Part shown: in pieces, positions 10,167 through 20,917 of the stretch
Position numbering within the stretch: the first letter of the stretch is position 1
Layout: the number at the start of each line of letters is the position of its first letter
From: Plotosus lineatus
Lineage: Eukaryota > Chordata > Actinopteri > Siluriformes > Plotosidae
Assembly: GCA_024760905.1 (NCBI GenBank)
Contig: CM045746.1
Location: 7,452,966 to 7,516,965, forward strand
Reading direction: 5' to 3'
Length of the DNA stretch: 64,000 bases
The notes under the pieces: model-generated
What the model was told of the DNA's origin: nothing
The model's input: only the letters and a program-made list of their open reading frames with translations
The model's database searches: none
Position numbers and translations under genes: made by a program

Positions 10167-10505
10167 CATTCATTCATTTCTTGAAGCATTTAAACCTACT
10201 AGGGTTATGGAGAGGTTGGAGCCTATCTCAGCCAACCTGGAAAAAAATGCAAGGCATGGCCTGAACAGCCCGACAGGCCAGTGGAAGTGGTTAACACACA
10301 GACACAACTATCCACACCCACACTCACTCCTACGGTCAAGCTGGAACAGCTGGTTAGACTAATGTGCGTAGTTTTGCACTGATTTGCACTGTGGGAGAAA
10401 AATGGGGTACCTGGATGAAACCCATGCAAGCACAGGGATAACTCTACATAGAAATAGCCTCGTCAAACCCAGGACTTGAACCCAGTACCCTCTTGCTGTG
10501 GCGCG
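10167..10505 (-). mobile_element. SINE S2 copy
   Basis: Minus-strand tRNA-derived SINE of a second family. The head (right end) is the complement of AGCAAGAGGGTACTGGGTTC, followed by the CATGGGTTTCATCCAGG segment and a tail like that of S1b (GGCTGAGATAGGCTCC). The head type resembles teleost V-SINE/HE1 elements; that is recognition only. Confidence 0.65.
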
Positions 10506-11760
10506 GATGTTGTTTTGTAATTAGTGGTTCACTTTAGCAGAGGTTCCAGAGTCGTGCAGAAATGATCCGCTTGCCTCATTATGTTTGCTCGGTCCACAAA
10601 TTCAGAGGCTGCATTTCAACTCAGGCAAGCCAAACAACTTCCTTAAACTGATGCTTCTTAATGTGTTGTTCATTTCACTAAATATCTGTTATATCTGACA
10701 AGAGAAAAGAGGGCTTCTTTTCCCTCTATGAGTCATCCACACAACATTCATCAAAGCTTTTATAGGCAGGAAGAAAACAGAGAAGACTCTGACAATTTTG
10801 TGAAATCCTTCCAATTCATTATTGTCTTCAATCCAAACAAAACCGCTTTTTTCTCTCTGATATTTTAGATATGCACCTCTGAACATACGCGTTATGGATC
10901 CTTTCACAACTCTGCTCTCAAGTCAAATGAAGACAGGGTTAGCAAAATTAGCATAGGCAACTCTGACACGCTAATTAGCACAGGTCACAGAAATATCACT
11001 GTTAGCATGTCACTCAGTGGGTTTCATTAACAAAGCTATATGTTCTAAGTTTTTTATTTGTTTATTTATTTTTAGTAGAGAAGATATTTTGACGATGAGA
11101 GAGCGAGAGAGAGAGAGAGAGCGCCTCATTGGGTTTATTTCATTCTTGAACTAGCTGTGTAGATTAATGCTAAGTCTCCGCATCATGCTTATTGTAGCGT
11201 TCTTGCATTAGCATGCTTAGCATAATGCTTGTTCCTTAATTGGTGTGTTCAACATAGCAGTAGTTCCTGCACTAGTCTGTTTACTATAATGCTAAAACAC
11301 AATGTATATCATTTGCTCCTGGTGTACTCTCTTCATCATTTGTAGGAGCAGTGAGGTGTGTGTGTGTGTTTGTGTGAGACAAGGTGTGACATTTTGAAGA
11401 ACATGTTTATTTCAAACAGCCTGCAGCTAGAACTCCCATTAGCACTCAGCACAAAGAGTGAGATTGGATGGGAGAGTCTGATGCAGAGTGAGAGGAAAGG
11501 GACAAGGGAAGAAAGAGAGAGGTGTTATGACCTCTGGGATGTCAGAAACTAAGGTTGGACCCTTGAGTGCCCACTATACTTCCGGATCAAATAGTGCCCA
11601 AGTGGCCAAAAAACAAAACAAACAAACAAAAAGACCCCTCTTTTTTGTGATTTAACATCAACAGTTGGCACGAATGTTATTTGTTAGTTTGTTTACTACT
11701 AGTCATTTTACTATAGAATTTTAATTAGATTGTGACTGATGGTTCTTATCTATAGTTTGC
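10506..11760. other. No gene seen; unique sequence
   Basis: No convincing coding frame. Contains a short GA tract (11105-11121), and TTAGCA/TGCTAA words recur between about 10940 and 11300. Confidence 0.5.
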
Positions 11761-11772
11761 ATCTTTGACTAC

Positions 11773-12017
11773 CCCAAGTGCAGCTAACTGGGTTATCAAA
11801 AGCCGGCCATGTCTCTCAGTGTCTATGGGGAGAGGCTCATGTAAAAGAACTATTGCTGACTTTCGACAAGAGTAGGCTGCATAGCCCTCAGCGTGTTTTG
11901 ATGGCTTGACGAGATGTCCAGGGTGTACTCTGCCCATGCTCGAAGTTGGCTGGGATGGGTGCCAACCTCCCCATGACCCTAATTCGGATTAAGCGATTAC
12001 AGAGAATAAATGAATGA
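11773..12017 (+). mobile_element. SINE S1b, 5'-truncated, with 12-bp TSD
   Basis: Body and L2-like tail without the tRNA head. A perfect 12-bp direct repeat, ATCTTTGACTAC, flanks it at 11761-11772 and 12018-12029. The copy therefore inserted already truncated, as LINE machinery does. Confidence 0.85.
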
Positions 12018-12149
12018 ATCTTTGACTACATGGTAGTTTTTGGGTTAGGGTGTGAACTACAATGCTAGTTTCTGTTCTGTTTTGTAGTTCTAAAACTTCA
12101 TTATTAGCTTACTGCCACTGTTACTATCTAGGGCTACATTTCTTTTAAC

Positions 12150-12181
12150 ACATATACACATATACACACACACACACACAC

Positions 12182-12228
<47 letters not shown>

Positions 12229-12258
12229 CATATACACACACAGACACACACACACGCA
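12150..12258. repeat. Compound (AC)n(TA)n(AC)n microsatellite
   Basis: AC and TA dinucleotide runs ending against the left terminus of MITE D1b. Confidence 0.9.
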
Positions 12259-12330
12259 CGGGGGTCCCTCGCTACTTCGCGCTTCAATTCATGCAGCTTC
12301 AGTGCATCGCATTTTTAAAAAATATTCATC
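12259..12330 (+). mobile_element. MITE D1, copy b, left part
   Basis: Left end (GGGGTCCCTCGCTACTTCGC) through AATATTCAT, as in D1d at 52286. It is interrupted here by LINE A2; the rest of D1b resumes at 22707. Confidence 0.75.
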
Positions 12331-14774
12331 TTCTTCTTTCTTCTTCTTCTTTTACTTTCGGCTGCTCCCTTCAGGGGTCGCCACAGCAAATCATCCGCCT
12401 CCATCTCACCCTGTCCTCTGCATCTTCTTTTCTGACTCCAACGACCTTCATGTCTTCCTTCACCACATCCATAAATCTCTTCTTTGGTCTTCCTCGAGGC
12501 CTTCTGCCTGGTAGTTCCAACCTCAGCATCCTACTGCCAATATACTCACTATCCCTCCTCTGTACATGTCCAAACCATCTCAATCTAGCCTCTCTGACTT
12601 TGTCTCCAAAACATCTTACATGGGCTGTCCCTCTGATATACTCATTTCTGATCCTATCCATCCTCGTTACTCCCAGAGAGAACCTCAACATTTTCATCTC
12701 CGTGACCTCCTGCCTTTTCCTCAGCGCCACTGTTTCTAATCCATACAATATCGCTGGCCCACCACCGTCTTGTACACTTTTCCCTTCATTCTTGCTGACA
12801 CTCTCCTATTGCACATCACACACACTTTTCTCCAACCATTCCAGCCTGCCTGCACACGCTTCTTCACCTCTTTTCCACACTCTCCATTACTCTGGATTGT
12901 TGAGCCTAAGTACTTAAAATCCTCCACCTTCGTTATCTCTGTTCCCTGTAACATCACCGTTCCTCCTGGGTCCTTCTCATTCACACACATGTATTCTGAT
13001 TTTCTGAGGCTAACCTTCATTCCTCTCCTTTCCAGGGCATACCTCCACCTCTTTAGATTTTCCTGCACTTGTTCTCTGCTCTCACTACAGATCACAATGT
13101 CATCTGCAAACATCATAGTCCATGGAGATTCTTGTCTCACCTCGTCTGTCAGCCTGTCCATCACCATAGCAAACAAGAAGAGGCTCAGAGCTGACCCTTG
13201 ATGCAGTCCCAACTCCACCTTGAACTCTCTGTCATACCGACAGCACACCTCACCACTGTCTTACATCTTTCATACATGTCCTGCACCACTCTAACATACT
13301 TCTCTGCCAGACTTCCTCATGCAATACCACAGTTCTTCTCTTGGCACCCTGTCATATGCTTTTTCCAGATCAACAATGTAGCACAATGTAGCTCCCTCTG
13401 ACCTTCTCTGGACTTCTCTATTAACATCCTCAAAGCAAACATTGCATCTGTGGTGCTCTTTCTTGGCATGAAACCAAACTGTTGTTCATAAATGCTGACC
13501 TCTGCCCTTAGTCTAGCTTCCACTATTCTTTCCCATAACTTTATCGTATGGCTCATCAACTTTATCCCTCTGTAGTTGCCGCAACTCTGCACGTCTCCCT
13601 TGTTGTTAAAAATGGGCACCAGCACACTTCTCCTCCATTCCTCCGGCATCTGCTCACTCTCTAGGACCTTGTTGAATGTTCTTGTCAGAAAATCTACTGC
13701 TACCTCTCTTAGACACTTCCATACCTCCACAGGGATGTCATCAGGACCCAACTGCCTTTCCATTCTTCATCCTCTTCAATGCCCTTCTCACTTCACCCTT
13801 ACTGATCTTTGCTACTTCCTGCTCCTCAATGGTCACCTCTTCTACTATTTTTTTTTCTCTCTCATTTTCCTCATCAGCTTGCATCATTGCTGTTTGGCAA
13901 CAATCTCACCCACTACTACTTTGCAGTCACTGACTTCCTTCAAATTACATCGCCTACACAAGATGTAGTCTACCTGTGTGCTCCTACCTCCGCTTTTATA
14001 AGTCACCCTATGCTTCTGTTTCTTCTGGAAGAAAGTATTCACCAAAGCCATTTCCATCCTTTTTGCAAAATCTATCAACATCTGTCCTTCTGCGTTACTG
14101 TCCTGGATACCAAACCTGCCCATCACTTCCTCGTCCCCTCTGTTTCCTGCACCAACATGTCCATTGAAGTCTGCACCAATGACCACACTTTCACCTCTGG
14201 GGGTACTCTGCATCACTTACTTCATCTAAGTCACTCCAGAATCTCTCCTTCTCTTCTAGCTCACATCCTGCCTGTGGGGCATAAGCACTAACAACATTGA
14301 GCATTACACCTTCAATTTCTAACTTGAGACTCATCACTCTGTCTGACACTCTTTTCACTTCTAGAACATTCCTGAAAAACCCCTCCTTCAAGATGACTCC
14401 TACTCCATTTCTCTTCCCATCCACACCATTATAAAACAGTTTAAACCCTGCTCCTAAGCTTCTAGCCTTTCTACCTTTCCACCTGATTCCACTGTGGAAC
14501 ACACAGTATGACCACCTTCCTCCTCTGCATCATGTCAGCCAGCTCTCTACCTTCTCTTTGCATAGTTCCAACATTCAAAGTCCCCACTCTCAGTCCTAGA
14601 CTCATGCCTTTCCTCTTCTCTCTCTCTCTGCCTACGGACACGCCTTCCACCTCTCCTTCTTCGACCAACAGTAGTCCAATTTCCATCAGCACCCTGTTGA
14701 TTGACAGCACTGATGGCGGTCATTGTTAACCCGGGCCTCGACCGATCCGGTATGGGGGTAATACTTCTGATTGG
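12331..14774 (-). mobile_element. LINE family A, copy A2 (3' part; split by gypsy)
   Basis: Minus-strand LINE A inserted in D1b and itself interrupted by the gypsy element at 14775. Its 5' UTR continues at 22577-22706. The 3' end has the family terminus and CTT-rich tail. Relative to A1 it lacks about 580 bp (equivalent to A1 4453-5030), covering the endonuclease-RT linker, with a few filler bases at about 13877. Confidence 0.85.
12371..14757 (-). pseudogene. LINE A2 endonuclease/RT ORF, broken
   Basis: Frames in order from the 5' side. 14471-14710 and 14547-14757 hold the basic stretch and LGLRVGTLNVGTMQ. 14191-14502 continues the endonuclease (GVGVILKEGFF). 13884-14216 has VVIGADFNGHVGAG and QVDYILCRR. 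After the internal deletion, 13317-13763 has RRSVLVPIFNNKGDVQSCGN and FGFMPRKSTTDAMFALR. 12736-13248 has [20 protein letters not shown] and the catalytic MMFADDIVIC. 12371-12748 is the Arg-rich C-terminus. Multiple frameshifts mean no functional protein. Confidence 0.8.
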
Positions 14775-15467
14775 TGTAACACATGTAAACACATGGTTAC
14801 TAAATTTATTGGAAAAAACCCTAGTTTCCAACACTCCCTGAAAGCACTAGTTTCCTAGTCCCCTTGAGCGCGTCATAGGCACGTGCTGCATGCGACCAGC
14901 AGAGCGTGTAGGAGAGCGTAAAGAGCAGGACGCATACAGAGCCCTCGAAAAGCGACACGAAGCCTTGTATGTGTTTTGTTCTCTCTCAATCGAACCGGGT
15001 GGAGAGAGTTTGTTTTCTTGGAAGCTCCGACTGGTTTTTAGTGGATCTGGATTTGATCTGGAAGCTGGTTTCGGACACGGATGGCGAGCCAAATCCAGTG
15101 AGAACTCTTGGTGGATCCAGAAGCAGTGTGGCCAACTGTTCTCTGGATGCGAGTAGATCTACAGACCCAACCACTTCAAATCACAGGATCCCAGATAAGA
15201 ATAGATAAAAACACCTTTATCCCAAACGGATCACAATCCTGGAAAAAGACTCCCGGGTTCACACGAATCAAACCTTAGAGATTTAAGCTTATTTTATTTT
15301 ATTTTTAATTTGTAAAGAAAGTTCTACAATATTGTTTGCACTGTTTCTTGTAGTATTGTTAATTGTAATAAATCTGCCGGCTGTTCAAATTCAAATCTCC
15401 ACAATTCATTTTACTCCTCTAGAACCTAGTATAAAATCTAGCACAGCTATATCAAGCTGGTGTTACA
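14775..15467 (+). repeat. Gypsy 5' LTR (693 bp)
   Basis: Nearly identical to the 3' LTR. The differences I see are mainly indels: four extra A near 14947, a T-run length change near 15034, a 2-bp indel near 15153, an A-run change near 15243 and an AT swap near 14812. A TATAAAA at about 15430 and an AATAAA at about 15368 could be promoter or poly(A) signals; this is unproven. Confidence 0.95.
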
Positions 15468-15492
15468 TCAAAGTGGCGAGCCAGCCAGGAGG
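15468..15492 (+). promoter_or_regulatory. Probable tRNA primer-binding site
   Basis: Immediately after the LTR, TCAAAG is followed by TGGCGAGCCAGCCAGG from 15474. A TGG start just inside the LTR is typical of a primer-binding site. I cannot name the tRNA. Confidence 0.5.
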
Positions 15493-15549
15493 AGTTTTGG
15501 CTACATTTTGCCTCTAAATTAATAATTTGGCATACAGTTTGGCAGTTTT

Positions 15550-17052
15550 ATGACAGTTTTGTACAACTTTTCCCACAAAAGAAATATGGATATCATTGAA
15601 CGTGAAGGTATCAAAGTACCAAATGCTGTATTAATTAGTGGTTTTTCTGGTACTGAGACTGATGAAGAAGTTATTAAGTTTTTAGAAAAGTATGGTTCTA
15701 TTACACGAACAGTGAAACTTACTACTTCTGACCCTGACTTTAAAAATACAGCCGTAGTTGAGTTTGAGTATGGCACTGCTATTGAGTCAATTCAGGCTGA
15801 ACTACCATGTCAAAGAGCAACATCTGACCCAAAGGTTGTTCACAAAATTCAGCTCTTATCCCCACTTTATAGTGATAAGTTAACAGCTGATCTGACCAAG
15901 TCTTTTCTCTTTGATTTAAAGGGAATTGCCAAAGCAAGTGGAATAGATTATGAGAAATTGTTACTTGGTGAACTTAGCAAACTTCAGGCCTCTGCTGCTG
16001 AAAGTGAAGGTATAGCTTCCACTGACGCTACTCCAGTAACTGAAAGTTTAACAGGTGATTCTGTTGTGACACAAACAAATAGGGAAACTCTCACAACTAC
16101 CTCAAACTCTGATATTCCCAGTTCTCCAATCAACAGCAGACCAACTCCTATTTTAAATCCCGAACACTTGAGCACCCCTGAAGTCCAGAGGGTGATTGTC
16201 GAGCACATTGTCAGAAGTGCTGACACGTCCCAAACTTATCTGAACTCTTCCAAGTTCAGGTCGTTCTCCGGAAAATTTCCGTGCCCTAATACAGAAGTAG
16301 ATTATGACACTTGGCGCAGTCATGTTGAGTTTTATCTTGCCGACTCTTCTGTTTCTGAAAGACAGGTAGTAAGAAAAATTATTGAAAGTCTCTTACCACC
16401 AGCCGCCAATATTGTCAAACATTTGGGCCCCTTGTCCAGCCCAAATGACTTTTGAGCTTGCTCGATTCTGCATAATGGGAATGTAGATGATACTGATGAG
16501 CTGTTTGCGAAATTTTTGAGCACAAACCAAAATGCCGGTGAAAAACCTTCAACATACTTGCACCGGCTCCAGACTACATTAAGCAAAGTTGCTAAAGGGG
16601 GAGGCGTTACAGTCAGTGATTTTGATCGACAGCTTTTAAAACAGTTCTGTAGGGTGTGCTGGGATGATAACCTAATTGCCAGCCTCCATCTAGAACAAAA
16701 GAAATCCAGCCCACCTACCTTTTCTGAACTTCTTTTGTTGCTGCGAACAGAGGAGGATAAACAAGCAGCTAAGTCCATTCGCATGAAGCAGCACTTAGGA
16801 CTTTCAAAAGTAAAGGTACAGTCCAACCATTTAAATGTTTATGCAGACACTGAGTTTCAAGCTGCTGCTGCAGACAATTCTAGTAAAACGTCTACCAAGA
16901 AACTGCAGAACCAAATTGCTCAACTGCAAGAACAGTTAACTTACTTAAAAGCGTCCATGGAAAAGACAGTTGAAAAGAAACCTCAGACAAAGTCCCCCAA
17001 AGTTGCAAAGAAACAACAGCGGAAAGGGACACAAACACAGAACTCACCTTGA
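15550..17052 (+). pseudogene. Gypsy gag, PNMA-like (RRM-like N-terminus plus capsid)
   Basis: Residues about 23-95 look like the RRM-like N-terminal domain of PNMA proteins (NAVLISGFSGTETDEEVI). A Ser/Thr-rich linker follows. From about residue 235 comes a PNMA/ZCCHC12-like capsid opening (FRSFSGKFPCP, then EVDYDTWRSHVEF). At 16453-16455 an in-frame TGA interrupts it. The downstream frame (DDTDELFAKFL) is the same frame. Between them, the middle reads sensibly in another frame, so one T was lost in the TTTT run and one base gained near 16474, a compensating pair. The C-terminus is a coiled-coil-like stretch and Lys-rich. The start at 15550 is the first Met; 15586 is an alternative. Gag forms the particle; PNMA host genes are known to derive from such Gags. 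Confidence 0.85.
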
Positions 17053-18458
17053 AAAGTGAAAGCTTTGGAAAAGGTAACAAAAAGCCTCGCCCATGGTTCT
17101 GCTTTAACTGTGGCGAGGATGGCCATATAGTCCCCTCTTGTGACAGTGACCCAAACCCCAAAGCTGTTAAAGCTAAGCGCAAAGAGCTTAGGTCAAAACA
17201 AAATGCTTGGGAGAACCAATGTAACACTGATTTAAAACTAGTTCCTGTTTCAGTTGAGGGACAAACTGGAACTAGTAGCGACACAAGTCCCACTCAGAAA
17301 CCCCAGCCAAAACAGAGTTGTACGCTAACGAGTAAACACCATTCTAGCTTTCCCAAGGGCTTAATAGGTAAGAAGTGCACTGCTAATATAAACATAGCTG
17401 GCGTTAGCTGCAATTCTCTATTAGATTCAGGGTCGCAAGTTACGACTATTTCACACTCCTTTTACCAGAGACATCTGGTTGATTTTCCAATCCAGCCGAT
17501 CAGTGACCTAGATGTTGAGGGTGCAAACGGTCAGGCGGTACCTTATCTAGGCTATGTAGAAGTTCCAGTTGGTTTTCCAAAAGAGTTTGTTGAGTCTGAG
17601 CCTCAAATTTCTACATTAGCTCTAATAGTACCTGATTTGCGCTCCAGCACAGACTTGCCAGTGTTAATTGGTACAAATGCCCTCGATGTTTTATATGAGG
17701 AACATTGTCGAGACACTCCCATTCTACCAGCTGTCTATGGCTATAGTCAGATTTTAAAAATCCTCGAGCACAGATACGAAACAAAGAGCACAGGGAAGCT
17801 TGGGCTAATGACCCTGAGGGGCAACACACCCTATGTTATTCCAGCTCACGAGAAGGTCTGTCTTGGAAGCTGTGCCCACTTAAGTTCGCCACTCACAGAC
17901 AAATGGGCAGTAGTAGAGCAGCCAATGTCCTCAGCCCTTCCAGGTGGAATCTTTGTTGACTGCTGTCTTATCACAGTGCCAAGTCAAAGTCCTTACAAGC
18001 ACCCTGTTTGGATAAGAAATGAAACCGATCATGACATTATGCTTCCTGGCAACTGTGTCCTTGCTGAACTGCATGTTGCAGACCAAGTTTTGGAAACTCA
18101 AAACCTGTCCAATACCAACTCAGCAGGTTGTTGTCGCTTGTCTGCAGACTCCTCATCACCGAAGGACCAGTTGACTTTTGATTTTGAAAATTCACCTCTG
18201 CCTGAGGAGTGGAAAAGTCGCATCACACAGAGTCTGAGTGCTTACAGTGATGTCTTCGCATGCCACGATCTTGACTTTGGCCATGCCACTAGAGTTAAGC
18301 ATAAAATCAAGCTTAAAGTCGAAACACCCATAAAACAGAGATCGAGGCCTATTCACCCAAATGACTACGAAGCTGTTAGGAAACACCTCAAAATGCTTCT
18401 CGATGCCGGGGTAATAAGACCATCAGAATCCCCTTTCGTCCCCCATCGTTGTAGTTAA
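17049..18458 (+). pseudogene. Gypsy pol part 1: zinc knuckle, protease, start of RT
   Basis: This frame overlaps the end of gag in the -1 direction. It opens at a non-ATG codon, so it needs frameshifting or reflects an indel in the preceding AAAGGG run. Residues 18-31 form a CX2CX4HX4C zinc knuckle (CFNCGEDGHIVPSC). The retropepsin active site DSG is at residues 126-128 (LLDSGSQVTTIS), with a matching PVLIGTNALD later. The C-terminal part enters RT (IKQRSRPIHPNDYEAV; AGVIRPSESPF). The frame is lost at about 18432, where two bases appear deleted relative to the usual RT motif. Confidence 0.85.
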
Positions 18459-18915
18459 GAAAAAGACGGGTGAGGTACGTCTCTGTGTGGACTACCGTAA
18501 GGTTAACGTACAAACGGTTAAAGACGCTTACGCGTTACCAAATCTTGAAGAGACCTTCTCCGCTCTATCTGGGTCAAACTGGTTCTCTGTCATGGACTTA
18601 AAGTCGGGCTACTACCAGATAGAGATGGATGAGGAAGATAAGGCCAAAACAGTGTTTGTATGCCCCCTAGGGTTTTATGAATTCAATCGAATGCCTCAGG
18701 GAATCACAAATGCTCCCAGCACCTTTCAGAGGTTAATGGAGAGGTGCATGGGAGACATTATTCTTAAGGAGGTGCTCGTCTTCCTAGACGATTTGATTGT
18801 TTTCTCAGACTCCCTAGAGCAACACGAACAGAGGCTAAAGCATGTTTTGGACCGTCTTCGTGAATATGGCTTAAAGTTGTCCCCCAGAAATGTCGCTTTT
18901 TCAGACATCGGTTAA
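18433..18915 (+). pseudogene. Gypsy pol part 2: RT catalytic core
   Basis: Continues RT from the frame break: PIVVVKKKTGEVRLCVDYRK, then the first catalytic Asp in FSVMDLKSGYYQI, the FNRMPQGITNAPSTFQ block, and the catalytic box as VFLDDLIVFS (FLDD in place of YxDD, a common gypsy variant). A second frame break occurs near 18885, where a base or two is missing before the next RT block. Confidence 0.9.
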
Positions 18916-20917
18916 ATATTTAGGCCATATTGTTTCGAGAAATGGCGTAGAAACAGATCCTGAAAAAGTAGCAGCCATTAAGACCTGGCCAGTGCCACAA
19001 AACTTGAAGCAACTCAAGTCGTTTTTAGGGTTCACCGGCTATTATCGCCGATTTGTTAAAGATTATTCAAAGATAGTTCGGCCCTTAAACGACCTTACAT
19101 GTGGCTACCCACCTTATAGAAAAGTCCAGAAACGAACCGACACTTCTAAGTATTTCAACCCTCGAGAACCTTTTGCCGAGAGGTGGACATCTGTCTGTCA
19201 GTCAGCCTTTGAATGCATTAAGGAGAAATTAACATCCTCTCCTGTATTGGGCTTTGCAGATCCAAAGCTCCAATATGTTCTGCATACCGACGCCAGCTCT
19301 ACAGGCCTAGGTGCCGCTCTTTATCAAGAGCAAGGTGGTAAAATGCGCGTCATAGCCTATGCCAGTAGGGGGCTGACACCAAGCGAAACCAGATATCCAG
19401 CTCATAAGCTAGAATTTCTAGCTCTGAAATGGTCCATTGTAGAAAAGTTTCATGATTACCTTTATGGTAATGAATTCACAGTTGTAACGGATAATAATCC
19501 GCTTACATACATTCTGACCACTGCAAAGCTTGATGCAGCTAGCTATCGCTGGTTAGCAGCGCTATCCACCTTCAATTTCCAAATCAAATACAGAGCTGGA
19601 AAGGCTAACCAGGACGCAGATGGCCTATCACGAAGGCCCCACCAAACACTAGCTGCGGATTATGTGACATTAGAAGAGGAGAACCGAATACAACAACTTG
19701 CCTCACGTCTTCTCGGATCCCCTCCTCGATGTAGTGATTTATGTCCTGATACTATTGCAGCAGTATGTCACAAGCATTTTCTCAATGAGAAAACCAAAGA
19801 TTCACCTCATGTCATTCTTGTTGAGTCCTTGGCTATGAATGCTGACGCAATTCCTGATGTATACAGTGATGCTGAAACATCTGGTCAAGTAACTGTTCCC
19901 TTGTTTTCTGCTCATGAGCTTAAAGAACAACAAAGATCTGACCCAAGCATCAATCGTGTCATTCAGTTACTTGAAGCTGGAGCAGATGTTCCACATAACA
20001 ACAGAGAAACATTTGAAATAAAACTGATGCTCCGAGAATGGAAACGTCTTGAAATGAGGGATGAACTTTTGTTCAGGAGACGACAATGTGACCCAGATAC
20101 AACTTACCAGCTTGTACTCCCTGTCTCACTTAGACCCACTGTTCTAAAGTTACTCCACGATGACATGGGTCATATGGGGTGGGAGAGGACTCATGAACTA
20201 GTGAGAGCAAGATTTTATTGGCCTAAGATGGGTCATGACATTGAGACCAAAATAAAGAACTGTGGTCGTTGTGTTCGAAGAAAGTCCTTGCCTGAAAAGG
20301 CCGCGCCTTTAGTTAATATTAAAACCACGCGACCAATGGGATTGGTCTGCATGGACTTTCTTTCGATTGAGCCCGATAGTAAGAGTACCAAGGACGTTTT
20401 AGTCATCACAGATCATATTACGAAATATGCGGTGGCCTTGCCCACTCGTGATCAAAAGGCAACCACTGTGGCTAAAAATCTCTGGGAAAACTTTTTGGTT
20501 CACTATGGGTTCCCCGAACGCCTCCATAGTGACCAGGGGAGGGATTTTGAGTCACATGTGATTAAGGAACTGTGTGCTATTACAGGCATCAAAAAAGTGA
20601 GAACCAGTCCTAATCACCCGAGGGGTAACCCCGTAGAGCGATTCAATCGCACCCTCCTTAGTATGTTAGGTACTCTGAAGGATGACCAAAAAGTTCATTG
20701 GCGTGATTTTGTCAAGCCTCTCACACACGCCTACAACTGTTCAAAGAGTGAGGTTACTGGGTTTAGTCCTTATGAGTTGATGTTTGGCCGTAAGCCTAAG
20801 CTACCAGTTGACCTTGCCTTTGGGTTGCCCGTTACAGGGGACTCACCTGCATCCCATTCTCAGTATGTGCGCAGTCTAAAGGCTAAACTTCGAAGAAAGT
20901 TACCAAATTGCCCTTGA
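18890..20917 (+). CDS. Gypsy pol part 3: RT thumb, RNase H and integrase (675 aa)
   Basis: Longest intact gypsy frame. Residues 1-70 are the RT thumb (VKYLGHIVSRNGV; FLGFTGYYRRFVKDYS). RNase H starts at HTDASSTGLGAAL (Asp 134), with the later motifs EFLALKWSI and VTDNNPLTYI. The integrase zinc finger HHCC is visible (HDDMGH, then CGRC). The catalytic triad is Asp489 (CMDFL), Asp548 (HSDQG) and Glu583 (VERFN), 34 residues between the last two, as in DDE integrases. The frame ends at a TGA where the integrase C-terminal domain should continue in another frame. All visible catalytic residues are present. Confidence 0.9.
   Translation: MSLFQTSVKYLGHIVSRNGVETDPEKVAAIKTWPVPQNLKQLKSFLGFTGYYRRFVKDYSKIVRPLNDLTCGYPPYRKVQKRTDTSKYFNPREPFAERWTSVCQSAFECIKEKLTSSPVLGFADPKLQYVLHTDASSTGLGAALYQEQGGKMRVIAYASRGLTPSETRYPAHKLEFLALKWSIVEKFHDYLYGNEFTVVTDNNPLTYILTTAKLDAASYRWLAALSTFNFQIKYRAGKANQDADGLSRRPHQTLAADYVTLEEENRIQQLASRLLGSPPRCSDLCPDTIAAVCHKHFLNEKTKDSPHVILVESLAMNADAIPDVYSDAETSGQVTVPLFSAHELKEQQRSDPSINRVIQLLEAGADVPHNNRETFEIKLMLREWKRLEMRDELLFRRRQCDPDTTYQLVLPVSLRPTVLKLLHDDMGHMGWERTHELVRARFYWPKMGHDIETKIKNCGRCVRRKSLPEKAAPLVNIKTTRPMGLVCMDFLSIEPDSKSTKDVLVITDHITKYAVALPTRDQKATTVAKNLWENFLVHYGFPERLHSDQGRDFESHVIKELCAITGIKKVRTSPNHPRGNPVERFNRTLLSMLGTLKDDQKVHWRDFVKPLTHAYNCSKSEVTGFSPYELMFGRKPKLPVDLAFGLPVTGDSPASHSQYVRSLKAKLRRKLPNCP

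Noticed and set aside
10940..11300. Cluster of TTAGCA/TGCTAA words as a possible regulatory array
   Set aside because: Spacing is irregular and such words are common in fish non-coding DNA.
17020..17052. Programmed -1 frameshift site between gag and pol
   Set aside because: AAAGGGA fits the heptamer pattern by letters only; the codon phase in the gag frame is wrong. A simple indel is as likely.
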